The notes: a model not told the origin generated them from the letters alone. A DNA stretch of 64,000 nucleotides from Buddleja alternifolia (GCA_019426215.1 CM033404.1:1550001-1614000), one strand, 5' to 3'. Shown: positions 24,761 through 37,764, numbered from the stretch's first letter. Numbers and translations: made by a program.

Positions 24761-25122
24761 GAGTGTTTACAAATTCTTAAATTAAGTGCTTATTAGATTA
24801 TGGATTAAATTAATCTATTTGGGAATGTGTTGCAAACTCAAATTGTGATTTTGATTCTCGTAAATTAAGTAATATTAATCTATAATCTACAAGCTGGTAA
24901 AGGGGTGCTTAAAAGTGACATTGATATTTTTGTAATTAAATAATTTTATTTTAAATATATTAATTACTTTTAATCACTTTTTTTTTGCAAACAATCATCT
25001 GCATTTTTTTCCCCACTTTTCACTTGTGTTTGCAAACACTATCAACTTTTGATTATTTTATCAATTCTAATTATTTTCAATTATAATCACTTGTGTATAA
25101 TCAGTTGAGTTTGCAAATACTC
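24761..25122. mobile_element. TIR element, GAGTGTTTACAAA family, copy 1
   Basis: Left end GAGTGTTTACAAA, right end TTTGCAAATACTCC. Internal blocks AACAATCATCTGCAT, CACTTGTGTTTGCAAACAC and TATCAATTCTAATTATTTTC recur in the same order at 37765-38025. Non-coding, hence a short non-autonomous DNA element. Confidence 0.75.
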
Positions 25123-25148
25123 CCGTAACCCTAAAGGAGAGCCCTCCT

Positions 25149-25345
25149 TGCAATTTTAGCCTGAATATTTATAAATTTGCAAAATTAATCAAGTATGATA
25201 TATTATTTTACAAATTTAGCTTCAATGTTTGCAAATTTGCAAGATAAATCAAATATGAATATTATTTTACAATTTTAGTCTCAATATTTACTAATCTGCA
25301 GAATTAATCAAATAGGATGTATTATTTGCATTTTAGCCTGAACCG
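25149..25345. repeat. Three-unit tandem repeat of about 60 bp
   Basis: Units begin CAATTTTAGCCTGAATATTT, CAAATTTAGCTTCAATGTTT and CAATTTTAGTCTCAATATTT, each followed by AATTTGCA-like and ATCAAATA-like blocks, with a truncated fourth start. The units are diverged, so the array is old. Confidence 0.8.
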
Positions 25346-25924
25346 TTAAAAAACAAACTGAAACTGTTAGTTTGATCACATGATCAATAATAAACTTAAT
25401 GACGTGTGCATTTCACACATAATATTTAATCTAATTTTTAACAGAAGAAACCAAAATTGCGAACAATTACATCATAGATCATACAAGATCAATCGTGCAA
25501 GTTTATAAATAATATGACTAAAATTACAAAAGGGCCAATTTCACGGGGGACTAATATTGCAATTGTCCCTGAATTGATTTACAATGCTCAATTAATGAAA
25601 TAAGTAATTAAACGTCAAATTTCGTTTTTCTCTTTGTTCCTTCCCCACTTTCTCTTTACTCAATTCTTCCTTTTCTCAGTTTCGCTCTATTTCTCCCGCC
25701 GCCGTCTCCTTTGTGGTTTTTGCTATTTTCTCTCGCCGGTCCGCCGTATCCACCATTATCGCCGCCGCGTCGGGGAAGTTACTCAAACAAATATACATAC
25801 AACGGAAAACATCAACAACACCAAAAGGACTCTCCCGGCCGGATTCGTCGCCGGTCCTATATACAGCTCAATACACCATTACGCCGCCGTCTCCGCCGCC
25901 GATAAGCTTTCAAATACCGGAACC

Positions 25925-28900
25925 ATGCCACAGAGAACGAAGAAGAAAAACAATAAAAGAAAGCAGAGAAATATTGCAGAAGAAGAAGTGGAAGAAGTGC
26001 GAGAATGTACAAAAGCTGCTCGTGTTGATCAATTTGAGGATGAAATAAAAGTAGAAGATAGTTCTCCGTGGAATAATTTGCAGCTGATTTCATCACTTCA
26101 GGACAAAAATATCGACCTTATAAAGTAAGTGACCTAGTAGGTTTCTTGTAGTTGTCATTTATATATGCATTGAGGAAGGTCTGATAATTGAATAGATTGT
26201 TAGTTGACAGTGTTTAGAGGCCTTCGTTGAAGGATTTTGCCCTAAAAGCGAATATAGAATAAGAAAGAGGAAAGAAAGAAAGAACTCGAGTTTTAAATCT
26301 TCTTAGAGTGATAAGATAAGCTACATTTGAGAATCCGGAACAGTTTGTAATTATCACCTCAGCCTGAACTGGAAATTTTGGTTAAACAAGACATACAATA
26401 GGTGTTCTGAGCATTAAGGACTCGTGAATAATGATTCGAACAACGATAATGTATGTGCGTTAGTGTCAATATTTTGATGTTGGGAGCTGTGAGTGGAACC
26501 GTTGATTAGTTTTTTTACTATTGTCATTATTTTCTTTTCTTAAAACATACGTGAGAAGAACTCATGGTTACTTCCATATGGTTTTGCTAACTTTACTGTT
26601 GCTTTGAAAGATACTTGGTTAGTTTTGGTTTCGTAGAATTTAACATATTTTATTTGATCATTTTTATTGGGAAATTTTGCAATATGTTGGAATTCAATGT
26701 GTTTGACAAAAAGTGAAATGTAATTCAGGAAGGTCACTTTGGCATTTGATTATTTGAAATCAAGCAGTATTAAAGATGTGGATGATATTAGTCGGCGCTC
26801 ACAGGTATTGGATACTTCAAGGACAATTGTTTTTCTGAACACCTGGATTCAATCAGTTTTGATTTCTTCTGAAAAGAAAACGAAGCTTGAAGAATACAAA
26901 CCTGAGTTTGGAACTCCCGGGTCACATTTGGATCTTAGATGCTGGGAAGTTTTACATTTCTGCTTGGAGGAGTCAAAAAACCTTCAAATTTCGTTGGCGT
27001 GTTCTAAGGACTTCTTACGTGTGATTCACTGCATTGCAATTGATGCATCATCTTGTTTACAAACTATGTCCTTGTGTTGTGAGGGAACACTTTCAGGTGA
27101 GCGACTGCAACTTTATGATGTTGTGCTTGATTGTATCTCATTGGTCTTCTCTTTCCATGGTGGAGTTGCAAATGAAAATTTAGACCTATGGATCTTACTA
27201 ATGGTTAAAGTGCTTGAAGTCATCTTGAAAATTATTGTGGGCGAGCTTGATGGAAGCAAGCTAGGGAATTTCGTCCTGCAATTATCGTGTTATTTGTTCG
27301 AGCCATTTGCAAAGTTTTTGAGGCTCCATCCAACACGTAAAAATGGTTTCCGTGATTTCATTGAGAAGCTTCTCGAGCCTCTACTGCACTTGTTATACGT
27401 GCTACGATCTAGTTCTCCTTTCTGTAATCTTGAGTTGAAAACCATTTTATCTACACTGGTTGAAGAAGTTTTAGCTCAGGGGCTGTTCCACCCCACTCAC
27501 ATTGACGGGTTTCTCAGCTTACAAAGCACTGGTAAATATAGAAATTCTTCTGATGCTACAATAAAGGAGGAAAAATTGGTCAACAAAAGTTACCATAAAC
27601 ACCTGTTTGATAAAGTGGAGAAAATTGTAGCAAAGAAGAATGGATTGGCATTAGTTGGTCTAGGAGAGCTGCTTCACTTGTTTGTTACTTGTGTTACCAA
27701 GCATAAGGGAGCTTCAGCTAGTGGAAGTTCTAAGCAATCAGATATCAACTCTACTAGCCATGTTCAGAATAACCCTTTCCAGAGCAGAACAGTGATTTCA
27801 AAAAAGAACCATGGACTCAGTAGCGTGGATGCAGAACTGCGAAAATACATTTTTGATTATTTTGTACAGATTATGGAATATCTATTAGAAGATGTAAACA
27901 AATATCTTCAATCCGATGACGAGGTGGAATCTGTATTCTTGAATGTTCCCATCACACTAAGATCCATCAATAACTTACTTGCTACCATCATTTATGATAA
28001 GCTATACCTAAGAACAGAGGATACCTCTGAAGGGGCTTCCAAAAACTTTCTGCGGGTTATCTATGACATGATAACGTCATTTTCTGCGAAAATCTCTCAT
28101 CTAACAAAATCATCTTTTGGCTCAGATGAAAAATCACACGGGGAAATCCTGATTTCTGTTAGAAAGGAGCTTATTGTTGCTGTTCATCATTTATTAAATA
28201 TTGAGTATGAAGTTGTTGGAGATGATCTAGAGAGCTTGTGGAGTATGGTTTTCTCCTCTGTGGCTTGTGGTCATAGTTCAATGGATGTGATGGGTCAGTC
28301 CTCGATATCCCCAGAGATACTGAGCCTGGGGTGCAGGCTAGTTGACCTCTATAGTGAGCTTCGGCAGGTTAGAGAGCAAGCATAAATACATATGTCATGC
28401 TTGTGCTTGTGTGTAATATATAGCTTCATTTACTTGAAAAATTTACATATGTAGAAGGGCCTAATATTGTTGTTTCCTATAAATGAACATGGAGTTGCCA
28501 TGTTTTCATGGAAATTCATTAATTTTTGGATCCTAAAGTTCGATGTAGTTTCTCATATTTCCCCATGGAGTTAGATATAAGCTGCTGATCACTGGTGGTA
28601 TTTATATAGAGTTATATATTTAAATCATGGTATTGAACATGGACATGATTGTTTGTTGTGTGAAATAATAAAGATATTGCATTTGCCTTCTACCTCTTTA
28701 GAACAACTAATATCCTGCCATTATTTTTTGAAAGTTGTGGTTTCAACATTTTCCTTTTAACCCATATGGTAAATCTATGTCGTTAACTTTTTTGATTTGC
28801 CTGAACATTAAAATTGCGGAATTATGGAACCGATTTACTCAGTCTGGATTTTTTCTACAATACATTGTTACTTTTGGAGATTGTATGTCTAAGTGTAGAT

Positions 28901-31900
28901 TTCAATTTTCTGAACTTATATATTTACCTACTGCAGGTGGATTTGTCTATATTTGCACTTTGTAGAGCAGTGAGGAATTCTGTCTCACTCCTAAAGGACA
29001 GTGAAGCATGCATTCCATCACAGTTTTGTTCATCCTACTCAAATTCATTGAGCATGCTGTTCTGCTCTTTAAAATTCAGGCTCTCTCTCAGCAATGCTAT
29101 TAAGGCCATACCAGAAGGGCAAGCAGCTGGATGCATTCGGCAGTTAAGTTCAGACATTATTGAATCACTGAAGTGGATGAAATGTGAGCATCAGTTGGCT
29201 GCTGTAGGTGATATGACAAAAGCAAATCCACACAGTTCTGACTCACTGCAAAACTATTTGCAAGCTGAACTCCTTGGAAAAGTGTTGTCTGAAGTGTATA
29301 CTGTCATTTTAGACTCAATAACAATGAGTTCTGGTAATAGTTATCTTGTTGGTGTTTCTTTGAAGAATTTGATAGAAATATTACGCCCTAGTTTGAGTAG
29401 CCTGGTTACACTACAACTTGACAATACCAAAGAAATCTCAGTTGTGGTAGATGGAAGAACTTTAAATAAGAGTACTGGATGTGATAACGTGTCCATGTGC
29501 TGGATCTTAGTGTTCTTCTTTCATTTATTATTGTCTTGCAGAAGCTTATTTCGGCAGGCAATCACCCGTATGCCTCCTGATGCATCAAAAAAGATGTCTG
29601 AAGTAATAGATGACTCAGCTACTAGTCACTCTGGAAAGGATTGGTTGGAAAGAGCTGGTTTCAATGACAGAGGGTTTTTTTCCTGGATCGTCCAACCTTC
29701 AGCACCTCTTCTTAATGTTATACATTTTGTTTCAGACATTAAAATTCAAGATTCTATTGTACTTTGCTCACCATTGGTTTACATATTAAACGCCATGGCT
29801 CTTCAGAGACTTGTTGATTTAAATAGGCTTATAAAGTCTTCTGAATACATGCTTCAGTGGAATCAGTCTCGAAGTCAGACAAAGTTGAAAGATGATACTG
29901 ATCTGTCTTCATATCATAAGAGAATCAGGAAATCGAAAAAGTGCGTTTCAGAAATGAGGAAAGAAGCTGCAGGTCTGACAAAATTCATGATGGGTTGTCT
30001 TTTATCCATGGCCGAGGACAAGATATCTGCTCCCTCAGTTGGCGCTCAAATTGAATACACTCTCATCCAAGGCCAGTATGATAATGATACCCTAAATTTT
30101 GCAGTAGGTTCCCTGGATGAAACCTCATTGCCATCTACATTGTGGTGGGTCATTTGCCAGAATATTGATATATGGTGCTCTCATGCTGCCAAGAAGGACT
30201 TGAAGAATTTTCTTACACTTCTAATCCAATCTTCCCTTCCCTGTGTAAGCAATCATAATGGTCACTTTAGAATGCGTAATATCAGCAACCCTTGCCTAAA
30301 GAAAGTTACTGCACGTCAGATTGCACTGAAGTTTTTGAGCAACACCTTATCATACGAACAAAAAGTAAGATAACATTATTTGCTTATAGATACGCGCAAT
30401 TCTTTTCTCCTTGCCTCTTCTAATTTTTTCCCTTCCAGCTTGCATATGGCCCCCAATTGTAAGTAAGTTCAGCTTCTTGAAAAATAATCTGTTCACAAGT
30501 GGATCCAGAAAAAATTTCTTGTGAGAACTTTATGTTTATTGTGAGAAATAATTAGTATAACAAAATTTCAATCATCATGTGATTTCATTAAGTGCAATGA
30601 GTTGACTATTTGTAAAAATGATAAGAGGATTTTTTTTCTTTAAACTGTGAATTGTTATCAAGGTCATCTGAGTTGATTGAGAATATGATCCAAGCTGACT
30701 AAAAAGAATAGGGAAGGCGAAACTTGCATTTAGTTATGTAACTAAGAATACCAATAACAAGGTTTTAATGTTATCTAATTAGTTGTCTCGATTCTCGAAA
30801 CATACAAGGACGTTCACTGTATGTACAGTAATTATATGGAATTACTCGTCCAGATAGTGAATTTTAAGGGATAGAGGGGTTCCAGCTGTATAAAAATGAA
30901 TGAATAAACATAAAAAAATGTTCTTTGTTTTTAACCTGCTATTAAATAACTAGAATAATAGAAAGTAGTTGAATAGGAAAAAAACCTGGAAGGAAAGGTG
31001 ACTTCTACAGGGGGCGAGCAGGTAATTGATCTACTTAGTGGAATACCCACAAATCCCCTGTTTCAATAGTTGATTTGAAGTGGTGAGGTGGATTGGAGAG
31101 TTAGAATCTAGGACAAAATTTAAATGGTCGAGATGAGGGAATTCATGTCTTATAGGATACTTCATTATATTTGATGACAAGTTCCCTCACATTGAATGTT
31201 TACTTAACTGCTCATTGGGCCCATGGAATCCTCCACCAGTTATAATGTGATTCTCATTGACTGCTACCTTAGTTTGTCCGCAGGTATATGGCATCAAGGT
31301 TCTGCAAGATTCTGCAGAAGTCAGTGACATCTATATTTTCTACTTCTGAAATTGATTTGAGTATGTCACCAGATTGGGTTGAGGTTACATCCAAAGTTGA
31401 AAATTTATCCAATGTGCAAACTGACAGTTTTCCATGGACAAAGCCAAATACGGTGCGTGCTGAAGCTTGCAGTAAACAGATTAATGATGAGTTTGCTACT
31501 TGTCAATGGTTGCTCACTCTTTGGATGCGGATGCCTGAAGAATATTTGAGTTCGAGATCGTCATCATTATATATCACCTATATTCTCAATCTTGAAAGGT
31601 TTAGTTTTTACCGCCTTTCCTTCTTTTCATTTTCAAACTATATGCTCCACGAAAGGAAACAACAATAACAATTAAAATCGATGAACCTAAAAATGGCTGA
31701 CTAAGGCACCATTGTGCTTTCCCTAAATACTCTGGTTCATATATACGCTTTTTCCCTTTAAAAAATTGATAATCAACTTGGAATTTCCACTGAAGCAAGG
31801 AACTTACTCATTATTAATGTTTCATTTTAAGTTTTCTGCCCAATGTGCTCGTCTTTTAGTTGAACGTTCCATGAAGTTAGTTTACCTGTGCGTTTCAGGC

Positions 31901-34900
31901 TTCTTGTCGAGAACTTGTTGGGCTCGTGCTCTCGCAATCCTTATCAGATCTTCCAATTGTTAGTGTCCTGTCGAAGAATTCTTAAGATTTTAACCGTGTC
32001 TTCTTGCAACGAGCCCTCCAAACTCTCAGATTGCTCATTTCCTCTGCCCTGGCTTCTGAAGTCGATGTCTGCAGTAATTGGATTTCAACATGCATTTCTG
32101 GAAGATTTCGCGTTTGAAGCTAAATTTGCAATTTTTTCTTTGATGGATGACACATCTAACGCGTTGCTGACAGTAAGTAGAGATCAATTTGAACGAGCAA
32201 TTAGCTCCTTTGGTTCTGCTAGGAAACTCCGTGCAGAAAGAAAAAGCTTAGATCCTGGCACGAAGGAGTCAGACATATCAGAATGCAATCTTCAATTGAA
32301 TCCTAAAGAGAATTTGGATGCATGGCAAAGTGTCTCTCAATTGGCTGAGATGTTAGACGGACAACTGCAGAAGTTACTCTCCACTTTTAGAGATGCTTCT
32401 CTTGACCAGAAAGCACTATGCTTAGCAGGACCGCAGGAGTTGAATAAGTTATCATCCATAATTTGTTGCATTCAGGGACTATTATGGGGCCTAGCTTCTG
32501 CACTGGGTAATACAAACGCTGCAAATAATAACTTGAGATTGAAGTTTTCAAGTTATAATGCTGAGCTGATGACCAGAGTTAACTCATGGGTTGATACATG
32601 GGTGAATTTCTTAACCTTTTCTCTAAAAGCATTGTTTCTTGAGGAGGATCCAACTCTCGACACATCAGCATGTGGTGGTAATGCTTTAAAAGAGGGAGAG
32701 ATGGGCCTCGCTGGGAAAACGGAACCTTCAGATATAAAGGGTAATCTTGTAAAATGTAAAAAGAGAAAATCATGTCCACCTATCCCAGACCTTGAAGCTT
32801 TTCTGACAGAGGTTCAACATGGGAAACACTGTCTAAAAAAATCATTGCTACTGCAAGTTTTCAAAGGTGAAAATGCTGAGGCGGCTTTCTTTCTCCAACA
32901 GCTGTTTATTGCTTGTTCGGCTATTTTGAGATTGAATTTGGTGATGGACCTCAATTCTATTTCCTGGAGCTTATTTCCAATTGTGATAGGCATTTCTCAG
33001 TTTCTGCTGTTGGAGTTTTCGAGAAGTGAAATGCCACATCAAGTTGCTCTTATATGGTTAGATGGTGTTGTGAAGTTTCTTGAAGAGTTAGGTAGTTACT
33101 TTCCACAATTTGATCCTATGTTGTCCAGAGATTTTTATGTCAACCTGATAGGCTTACACTTGAGGGCCATTGGAAAATGCATCTCTTTACAAGGGAAGGA
33201 AGCAAAGTTAGCTTCTCAAGAGACAGGTTCACTTTTGAAGATGGTGGGTAATCAGGTGGAGTCTTGTTTTTCTTGGGGAACAAGTGGGGTGGGTGAGCTT
33301 AAGGCGAGATTGAAGATGTCATTTAGGACATACGTCAAGAAATCATCTGAGTTGCACTTACTCTCTGCCATTCAGGCTATAGAGAGAGCTTTAGTTGGGG
33401 TACAAGAAGGGCTGATGACAAATTATGAAATACTTTGTGGAGGTTCAGATGGAGGAGAGGTCTCCGCTGTTGTTGCTGCTGGAATTGATTGCTTGGATTT
33501 GATTCTCGAATTTGTAACGGGTAAATACTTCTCATTATCTGTACTTCTGTTATAGTATTATTGTAGGTCATAGATTGTTTCCATTTGTTATCAAGCATTT
33601 TTGTAGTCATTGCTGTTGCATATCCTGTGTAGGTTTGGTTAGATAGTGTTCCTATGTTTGTTAATCATCACCTGCATTGGAGATTGACTAAAACGTAATT
33701 AAATAATCAAATGTGTTAATCTCGAATCTGTTATTTTAGATTCATTCACATGAAATCAAGAAAAGTAAAAACATTAATAACGACAAACTCTTGGACATAA
33801 AGCTTACAGAAACGATTTGGTATCTCATCATCCACATTAAGGTTGGAAAGTGAGAAAAATATTAATGCACTAAAGGCCATTGCACTTATGGCAAGGATGA
33901 TGAAATCTTGTCCTTGCTAGTTCTAAGTAGCACATGTGGCTAACTACCTCTGTTAAGGTCTCATTTTCCTGCATTTCATCAAAACTTCCACGACTAGTAA
34001 TTTTTATGTCCATGTTACTTCATACAATTGAATGTTGAATATAGTATTCTTAGTTTCTTTTGTGGTTTGCAGGTCATAGACGTTTGAATATGATCAATAG
34101 ACACATTCATGGCTTTGTGGCTTCTCTTTTCAATGTCATCCTGCATTTGCAGTCTCCCGGCTTTTTCTATGTAAATGTTGATTCAGTCAAGGCTTATGCA
34201 AGTCCTGATTCTGGTTCAGTTATTCTCATGTGTGTCGAAGTACTGAACAAAATTTCCGGGAAACCCTCTTTCTTCCAAATAGACGCCTGCCATATTGCAG
34301 CATCCCTGCGTATACCTGGAGCACTCTTTCAATACTTTCTCCAGCTTCAGATCTCTGAAACTCCTGTTAAGGCCCTATCTGGAATTAGCAAAAGCAGCGG
34401 TGCAATAGATAGAAACTTTTCAGTCGAGTTATATGCTGCAAGTTGCCGTCTGTTATGTACTGCTCTTAAGCATCAGAAAAGGTATGCTCCCCCACCCAAA
34501 ATAAAAATAAAAATAATTAAAATAGAATTAAATAAAGGGATAATTACCACAAGCCTCACGAGGTTTTGCAATTTACCAAGACACTCTAATACTGACAACT
34601 CAAAAAACATGGGTGAAATTGTAATATGCTTTTTAATGATAGGAGGTGAAATTGTAATATGATTTTAATGAAAGAAGAGGTTATGGTAAAATATCAAAAT
34701 TTTGGGTGTTCTTCGTAATTAGGGTCTCACACAGAGGGTGTCAATGTAATTTATCCTTAAATAAAATAAAAAATTAAGATTTAGAGTGTTGTAATCTATC
34801 TCCCTATCTCTGCCGTGCACAAGCCGCGGAAACATATACATTAATTTTCTTCTTGCCCGTTGTATACATAGTGAAACTCAGCAGTGCATAGCTCTTCTTG

Positions 34901-35902
34901 AAGATTCAGTTAGTGTTCTTCTCAATTGCTTAGAGACTGTAAAGATTGATCAAGTTGATGGGGGAGAGTTTTCTACATGGAAAGTGCAAGAGGCAGTGAA
35001 ATGTGCCAGTAGTCTGCGAAGAGTGTATGAAGAGGTTTGTTTATATTATACACTCATCTCTGTAGCCAGGTGTTTGTGTATTGTGTTATATTTTCTCAAT
35101 CTTTGCTGTTAACACCCCCCACCCATCCAGGTACGACAGCAAAAGGATGTCTTTGGGCAATATTCTTTCCAGTTTTTGTCCCGCTACATATGGGTTTATT
35201 GTGGATTTGGCCCAGCTAGAAACGGGATCATAAGGTACTTTCACTATCTTCACTTTGATTTACAGTAAGTCAGTATCCGGTATTGTTTATAGGGATAGTT
35301 ACATGCACACCCACTTATTTATTGGGTAATTATCATGAGTGCCCGAGGTTTTGCAAATTGCCAAGACACCGTACCAGATCTTGACACATTGAAAAACGGG
35401 GGTGAAATTGTAATATGTTATTTACTGACAACATGAAATTCTAATATGCTTTTACTGACGAGAAGTTATGGTGATTTCTCAAACATGGGGAGTTTTTTCG
35501 TAATTAGGATCTCACTCTGGGAATGTGTAAGTTACCCTTATTTGTTTCGTCTTTAATCCACATAAGACTGTATCCACCAACTCTAGACGGTTTTCCAATC
35601 TTCAGGGAAATTGATGAAGCTTTGAGGCCTGGTGTATATGCTCTGATAGACTCCTGCTCAGCTGATGATCTTCAACTTCTCCATACTTCATTTGGAGGTA
35701 ATCAGTCTCAATCTAATCGAATTTTTCACGTGCAAGTTGGAGTATTCGAGTTGGTTTCAAAATTAAAATCAGGATTTTATTATTGCATTTCCTGAGTCTT
35801 TTTCTCTTCCCTCTTGGTTCTTCAGAGGGCCCTTGCAGAAGCACACTGGCAACTCTGCAACATGATTACAAACTCAACTTCCAATTTGGAGGGAAAGTTT
35901 GA
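25925..35902 (+). CDS. URB2: Urb2/Npa2 family nucleolar ribosome-biogenesis protein
   Basis: In yeast Urb2/Npa2 acts with other factors on early pre-60S particles and 27S pre-rRNA processing; the plant homologue is a large, poorly studied nucleolar protein. Ten exons: 25925-26124, 26729-28367, 28937-30364, 31273-31598, 31899-33520, 34073-34481, 34872-35034, 35131-35234, 35606-35697, 35826-35902, joining in phase to 2019 residues. Seen: a basic MPQRTKKKNNKRKQR start (nucleolar-type signal), a very long Leu-rich helical-repeat-like body, and the C-terminal Urb2 domain with VFGQYSFQFLSRYIWVYCG, REIDEALRPGVYALIDSCS and the end HDYKLNFQFGGKV. Exon 4 is set at 31273 because only that acceptor continues the frame (FVRRYMASRFC); the nearer AG at 31282 breaks it. 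An in-frame ATG at 25634 would add 97 unlikely residues. Introns 6 and 8 each hold a MITE of one family. Confidence 0.93.
34535..34759 (+). mobile_element. MITE-like repeat, GGGATAATTAC family, copy 4, in Urb2 intron 6
   Basis: Starts AAGGGATAATTACCACAAGC and ends GTCAATGTAATTTATCCTT, imperfect inverted ends. Contains GAGGTTTTGCAATTTACCAA, a doubled GGTGAAATTGTAATATG and GTAATTAGGGTCTCACACAG. A clean reference copy. Confidence 0.88.
35291..35540 (+). mobile_element. MITE-like repeat, GGGATAATTAC family, copy 5, in Urb2 intron 8
   Basis: Starts AGGGATAGTTACATGCACAC and ends GTGTAAGTTACCCTTA. Shares GAGGTTTTGCAAATTGCCAA, GGTGAAATTGTAATATG and GTAATTAGGATCTCAC with copies 1-4. It fills most of this short intron. 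Confidence 0.88.
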
Positions 35903-36061
35903 TTTCTACTCTCTGGTTGGCTATCCTATTTGTCCAAATGAAGAACAAATGGATATATCTGTCGAAGGGAGGCAAAAACATGGAAATTTTGAAGTAATTG
36001 AAAAATCGACGCAGATGTTTATGGCTTTGGCGGGCCTCTCACCTCCACGATGCAGCCAGAA

Positions 36062-36325
36062 CTTGTGTAAGTTTAATTTAAAGAAAAAGTTAATTCAAAT
36101 TTTGCTAGTAGAAAAATCTTGGTGACATAGAGAGCGGGTGGTTGACATTTCACTCCTTTCATAAAGTGTATTTTGGAGATATAGGAAGATCAACTTGTCC
36201 AAGTTAAATTTAAAGAAAAAGTGAATTCAAATTTTGCTAGTAGATAAATCTTGGTGATATAGGGAGCGGACATTTCACTTCGTTACATAGAGAAAAAGTG
36301 TATTTTGGAGATATAGGAAGATTCA
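36062..36325. repeat. 132-bp tandem duplication downstream of Urb2
   Basis: Two units each contain AAGAAAAAGT, ATTCAAATTTTGCTAGTAGA, AATCTTGGTGA and TGTATTTTGGAGATATAGGA in the same order, spaced 132 bp apart. Minor indels separate them. Confidence 0.88.
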
Positions 36326-36579
36326 GTTAATGTGCGTTTGAATGTGAGATTTTTAGAAAAAAATATGTAAGTCATTGTATTTTTATTTTTTTTTGAATAT
36401 GTAACAATTATAGTTGAAGTGATTGTTTTTTTCTAAAACAAACACACAACTGAACACACATTTAGTTCGAAAAGTGTGTTTTGTAGATAATTCTTTCTTA
36501 AATTCTTTTACAACGGATAGCTATGTTTGTCCCACTGGAAAAAAAATACGCTTATGATTTTCTTACCTTTTTATTGATA

Positions 36580-36898
36580 CTAGTCGCGTGGGCACACTCG
36601 ATGCGTGTGCTAAGTAAATAAAAAGTTTAACATTTTATGTGAAATTTTGTAAATAAATAGAAATGAGTTGAACAAAGTACTAAAAAATATGGGTAAAAAA
36701 AAATATATGACATAGGAAAGAGAGTGGTTAAGAAAGAGAATGTAAAAGAAATTGAGGATACGTGATATAAGAGATAGAAGATTGGAAAAAAATTATTTAA
36801 AAAATATTTTTTAAATTAGGGGTAATTTAGTCATAACGTTTCAAATCATACCAAAAGAAATTATTTTAGAGTGATGGTACTTTATAAAAGAGAATAGA
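36580..36898 (-). mobile_element. Short non-autonomous Helitron (minus orientation)
   Basis: On the minus strand it begins TCTATTCTCTTTTATAAAG preceded by A, and ends with a hairpin GCACACGC/GCGTGTGC-like stem, then CTAG followed by T. These are the diagnostic Helitron features: 5' TC, a 3' hairpin near CTRR, insertion between A and T, and no inverted repeats. At 319 bp it has no Rep/helicase coding. Confidence 0.78.
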
Positions 36899-36925
36899 TA
36901 ACAATGACAATAACAATAATTTATA

Positions 36926-37285
36926 TCTATATTCTTTTGTAAAGCGTGCACTGTATAGTAGTTATTTTTAGCGTGTTCTGAAAAGTAATTATAATACCCC
37001 CAACTAGGAAGAAAAATTAAAGCAATTTTTGTCCACTAATCTTTATCTTTTTTCCATGTATTCCTAACTTTTCACTTTTTTGTCTCTATCATCACATGTT
37101 CTCATTTTTTTTCATCTCCCACAGGATTTAATACTCCTTTCAACTCATTTCTAATTATTTACAAAATTTACATAAATTCATAAGTAAAACTATGTTTACC
37201 ATATATTAAGCATAAATATTCGTACTGGATAAAAATAAATTAATCATGTGTTTATTTTACTTTTTATTTATTTATTAAGCACTAG
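36926..37285 (+). mobile_element. Second short Helitron (plus orientation), 3' hairpin lost
   Basis: Begins A|TCTATATTCTTTTGTAAAG, clearly related to the neighbour's 5' end, and shares the 3' block CAACTCATTTCTA..ATTTACAAAATTT with it. It ends AAGCACTAG|T, where the neighbour has its hairpin between AGCAC and CTAG. The two elements lie head to head, 27 bp apart. Confidence 0.65.
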
Positions 37286-37764
37286 TAGAGCTTTCCAAAG
37301 CGATTAGTTATAATAATCAAACCAGCAACAAATGGAATGATCGCAATGCCCCTTTAAATCAAATCATTGCAGCTAACAAATTGATTATTAACAAATGGCA
37401 CCTATCATCGGCCCATAAATGGAAATGTGGGATATGTGGTTGATAAATGGCTACAATAAAATGTAGGTCCCGAAAAATGAAAAATATCAACCACCACCAG
37501 TCGACATAACAAAGATCATGACTAATAGGACTAAAGAACGAAAAAGTGTTAATATAAAGGGATTAAGTTTAGACACTTTCTACTCAAGAATCTCATGAAA
37601 AGTGAAAAAAGATATCGAGTTTCATGAAAAAATGTTATGGCACTTGATCTTGAGTCGACAGATTATTCAATAATCAAATCAAGGTTAAATAGAATTACGG
37701 TTGAAATATTTGTAAACCCTTAAAATAAGTAATTACTAACTTATGATTTAAAATAGTATATTTA

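Larger units (their letters stand above)
21563..25924. other. Large divergent intergenic region between invertase and Urb2 genes
   Basis: 4.4 kb separating two divergently transcribed genes. It holds a 143-nt foldback hairpin (21759-21901), a TIR element (24761-25122) and a triplicated 60-bp tandem repeat (25149-25345). The rest is AT-rich with no convincing ORF. The last 300 bp is more CT-rich and GC-richer, consistent with the Urb2 5' UTR. Confidence 0.5.

Noticed and set aside
25634..25924. 97-residue N-terminal extension of Urb2 as part of the main protein
   Set aside because: Composition is UTR-like (CT-rich, then low-complexity) and the downstream ATG gives a typical basic nucleolar start; kept only as a low-interest finding.
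31282..31284. Acceptor of Urb2 exon 4 at the AG of GCAG
   Set aside because: Exon 3 ends in phase 0 and this acceptor would break the frame; the AG ten bases upstream yields FVRRYMASRFC in frame.
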